The position numbers and the translations under genes are program-made. A model generated the notes under the pieces. That model was given only the letters and a program-made list of their open reading frames with translations. It was not told the DNA's origin and did no database searches. From Tannerella sp. (GTDB taxonomy: Bacteria > Bacteroidota > Bacteroidia > Bacteroidales > Tannerellaceae): a DNA stretch of 43,815 nt. The DNA lies in assembly GCA_031283785.1 (NCBI GenBank), contig JAITBC010000282.1, positions 1 to 43,815 of the forward strand, in the 5' to 3' direction. This document shows positions 43,191 to 43,815 of the stretch, piece by piece (positions within the stretch are counted from its first letter, which is position 1; the number at the start of each line of letters is the position of its first letter).

Positions 43191-43815
43191 TCAAGCGAAC
43201 GCTTTATTTTGGCAATTCCGCTTATCTAAGCATGAAGAATAAGCAGTTGATTATCAAACTCCCGGAAGTTGAAAAGAATGATTCTTTGCCTGAATCATTC
43301 AAAGAAAACAGCATTAAAACCATTCCTGTTGAAGACATTGGCGTTATCGTCTTGGATAACAGGCAAATTACCATTACCCATGGTTTGATGGAAACCTTGC
43401 TGGCAAACAATTGTGCCCTCATCACCTGCGATAGCAACCGGATGCCTGCCGGATTGCTCCTCCCGTTAAGCGGCAATACGCTTCAGAACGAACGTTTTAC
43501 GGCACAGATTGAAGCGTCGCTTCCATTAAAAAAGCAATTGTGGCAACAAACCGTTATTGCGAAAATCGAAAATCAGGCAGCAGTATTGAAACAATGCCGT
43601 AACGCCGAAATGCGTAATATGCTGGCATGGGCAAGTCAAGTCAAAAGTGGCGATACCGATAATCTGGAGGGACGGGCAGCAGTGTATTATTGGAAGACTG
43701 TATTCCCTGATATTGAGAGCTTTACACGAAATAGCGAAGGCGTTCCACCAAATAATTTATTGAATTACGGTTATGCGATTTTGCGAGCAGTTGTGGCACG
43801 CTCTCTTGTGGCAAG
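43187..43815 (+). CDS. cas1: CRISPR integrase Cas1 (3' end outside window)
   Basis: The frame from the ATG at 43187 stays open to the window end (209 codons). MIKRTLYFGNSAYLSMKNKQ is the usual type II Cas1 opening. It is followed by VEDIGVIVLDNRQITITHGL, the NNCALITCDSNRMPAGLLLP strand, the helical ERFTAQIEASLPLKKQLWQQ region and LEGRAAVYYWKTVFP, which carries the first metal-binding glutamate of the family. NLLNYGYAILRAVVARSL is the conserved helix before the second catalytic site. Cas1 with Cas2 inserts new spacers. The remaining third of the protein and cas2 lie beyond 43815. Confidence 0.95.
   Translation, partial: MIKRTLYFGNSAYLSMKNKQLIIKLPEVEKNDSLPESFKENSIKTIPVEDIGVIVLDNRQITITHGLMETLLANNCALITCDSNRMPAGLLLPLSGNTLQNERFTAQIEASLPLKKQLWQQTVIAKIENQAAVLKQCRNAEMRNMLAWASQVKSGDTDNLEGRAAVYYWKTVFPDIESFTRNSEGVPPNNLLNYGYAILRAVVARSLVA

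Noticed and set aside
1..43815. tRNA, rRNA genes and insertion sequences
   Set aside because: I saw no cloverleaf-like segments, rRNA signatures or transposase motifs in this window; a dedicated scan would be more sensitive.

Overview
The window looks like a chromosome segment of a Bacteroidetes bacterium, most likely order Bacteroidales. The gene set is typical of that order: ribonuclease Y next to zapA, Obg-Adk-Hpt, a DUF3822-type gene upstream of rsmD, a RecD-like helicase, a 6-bladed beta-propeller lipoprotein and a remnant TonB-dependent receptor. Several intergenic regions carry the Bacteroidetes promoter pattern (TTTG or TTG, then 19-20 bases, then TAnnTTTG). I cannot name the genus. 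Several decayed genes (glf fragment, ybaK, TonB receptor) suggest ongoing gene loss.

Layout. 1-2215: end of a sodium/amino-acid symporter, an exported protein of unknown function, and an Hsp20 chaperone. 2300-6600: an SDR oxidoreductase, a beta-propeller lipoprotein and an LTA-synthase-like membrane sulfatase. 6599-11834 (minus strand): rny, zapA and its coiled-coil partner, a small winged-helix protein, a glf fragment, and the hpt-adk-obgE operon, which is divergent from a large SNF2 helicase (11931-14954). 14955-16890: a decayed stretch with a ybaK pseudogene and a secreted protein of unknown function. 16895-22745 (minus): a five-gene tripartite efflux operon (ATPase, two MacB-like permeases, HlyD-like adaptor, TolC). 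23074-36356: housekeeping genes (nnr, phospho-sugar mutase, M23 peptidase, rsmI, RecD-like helicase, rsmD, cls).

The most interesting part is 37200-43815, a type II CRISPR-Cas locus cut by the window end. A short tracrRNA gene with its own consensus promoter lies on the minus strand just upstream of and divergent from cas9. An intact 1506-residue cas9 follows. A second tracrRNA-like RNA lies on the plus strand between cas9 and the next gene. It shares the 14-base nexus and the terminator-stem plan of the first, but its 5' part folds on itself into a repeat:anti-repeat hairpin, the architecture of a single-guide RNA. The bases just 5' of that hairpin (TTGCAAGATGT) recur exactly at 42008-42018, 16 bp upstream of a consensus promoter that could drive this RNA and the genes after it. 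This recalls the natural single-guide (long tracrRNA) that autoregulates Cas9 in Streptococcus pyogenes, but here the element sits in front of the adaptation genes. A zinc-finger/pRiA4b-ORF3-like gene follows and overlaps cas1 by ATGA, so it appears to be a translationally coupled accessory gene of the locus. The rest of cas1, cas2 and the array are outside the window, so array pairing could not be tested.

All calls come from reading the sequence and from family knowledge; no searches or folding programs were run.
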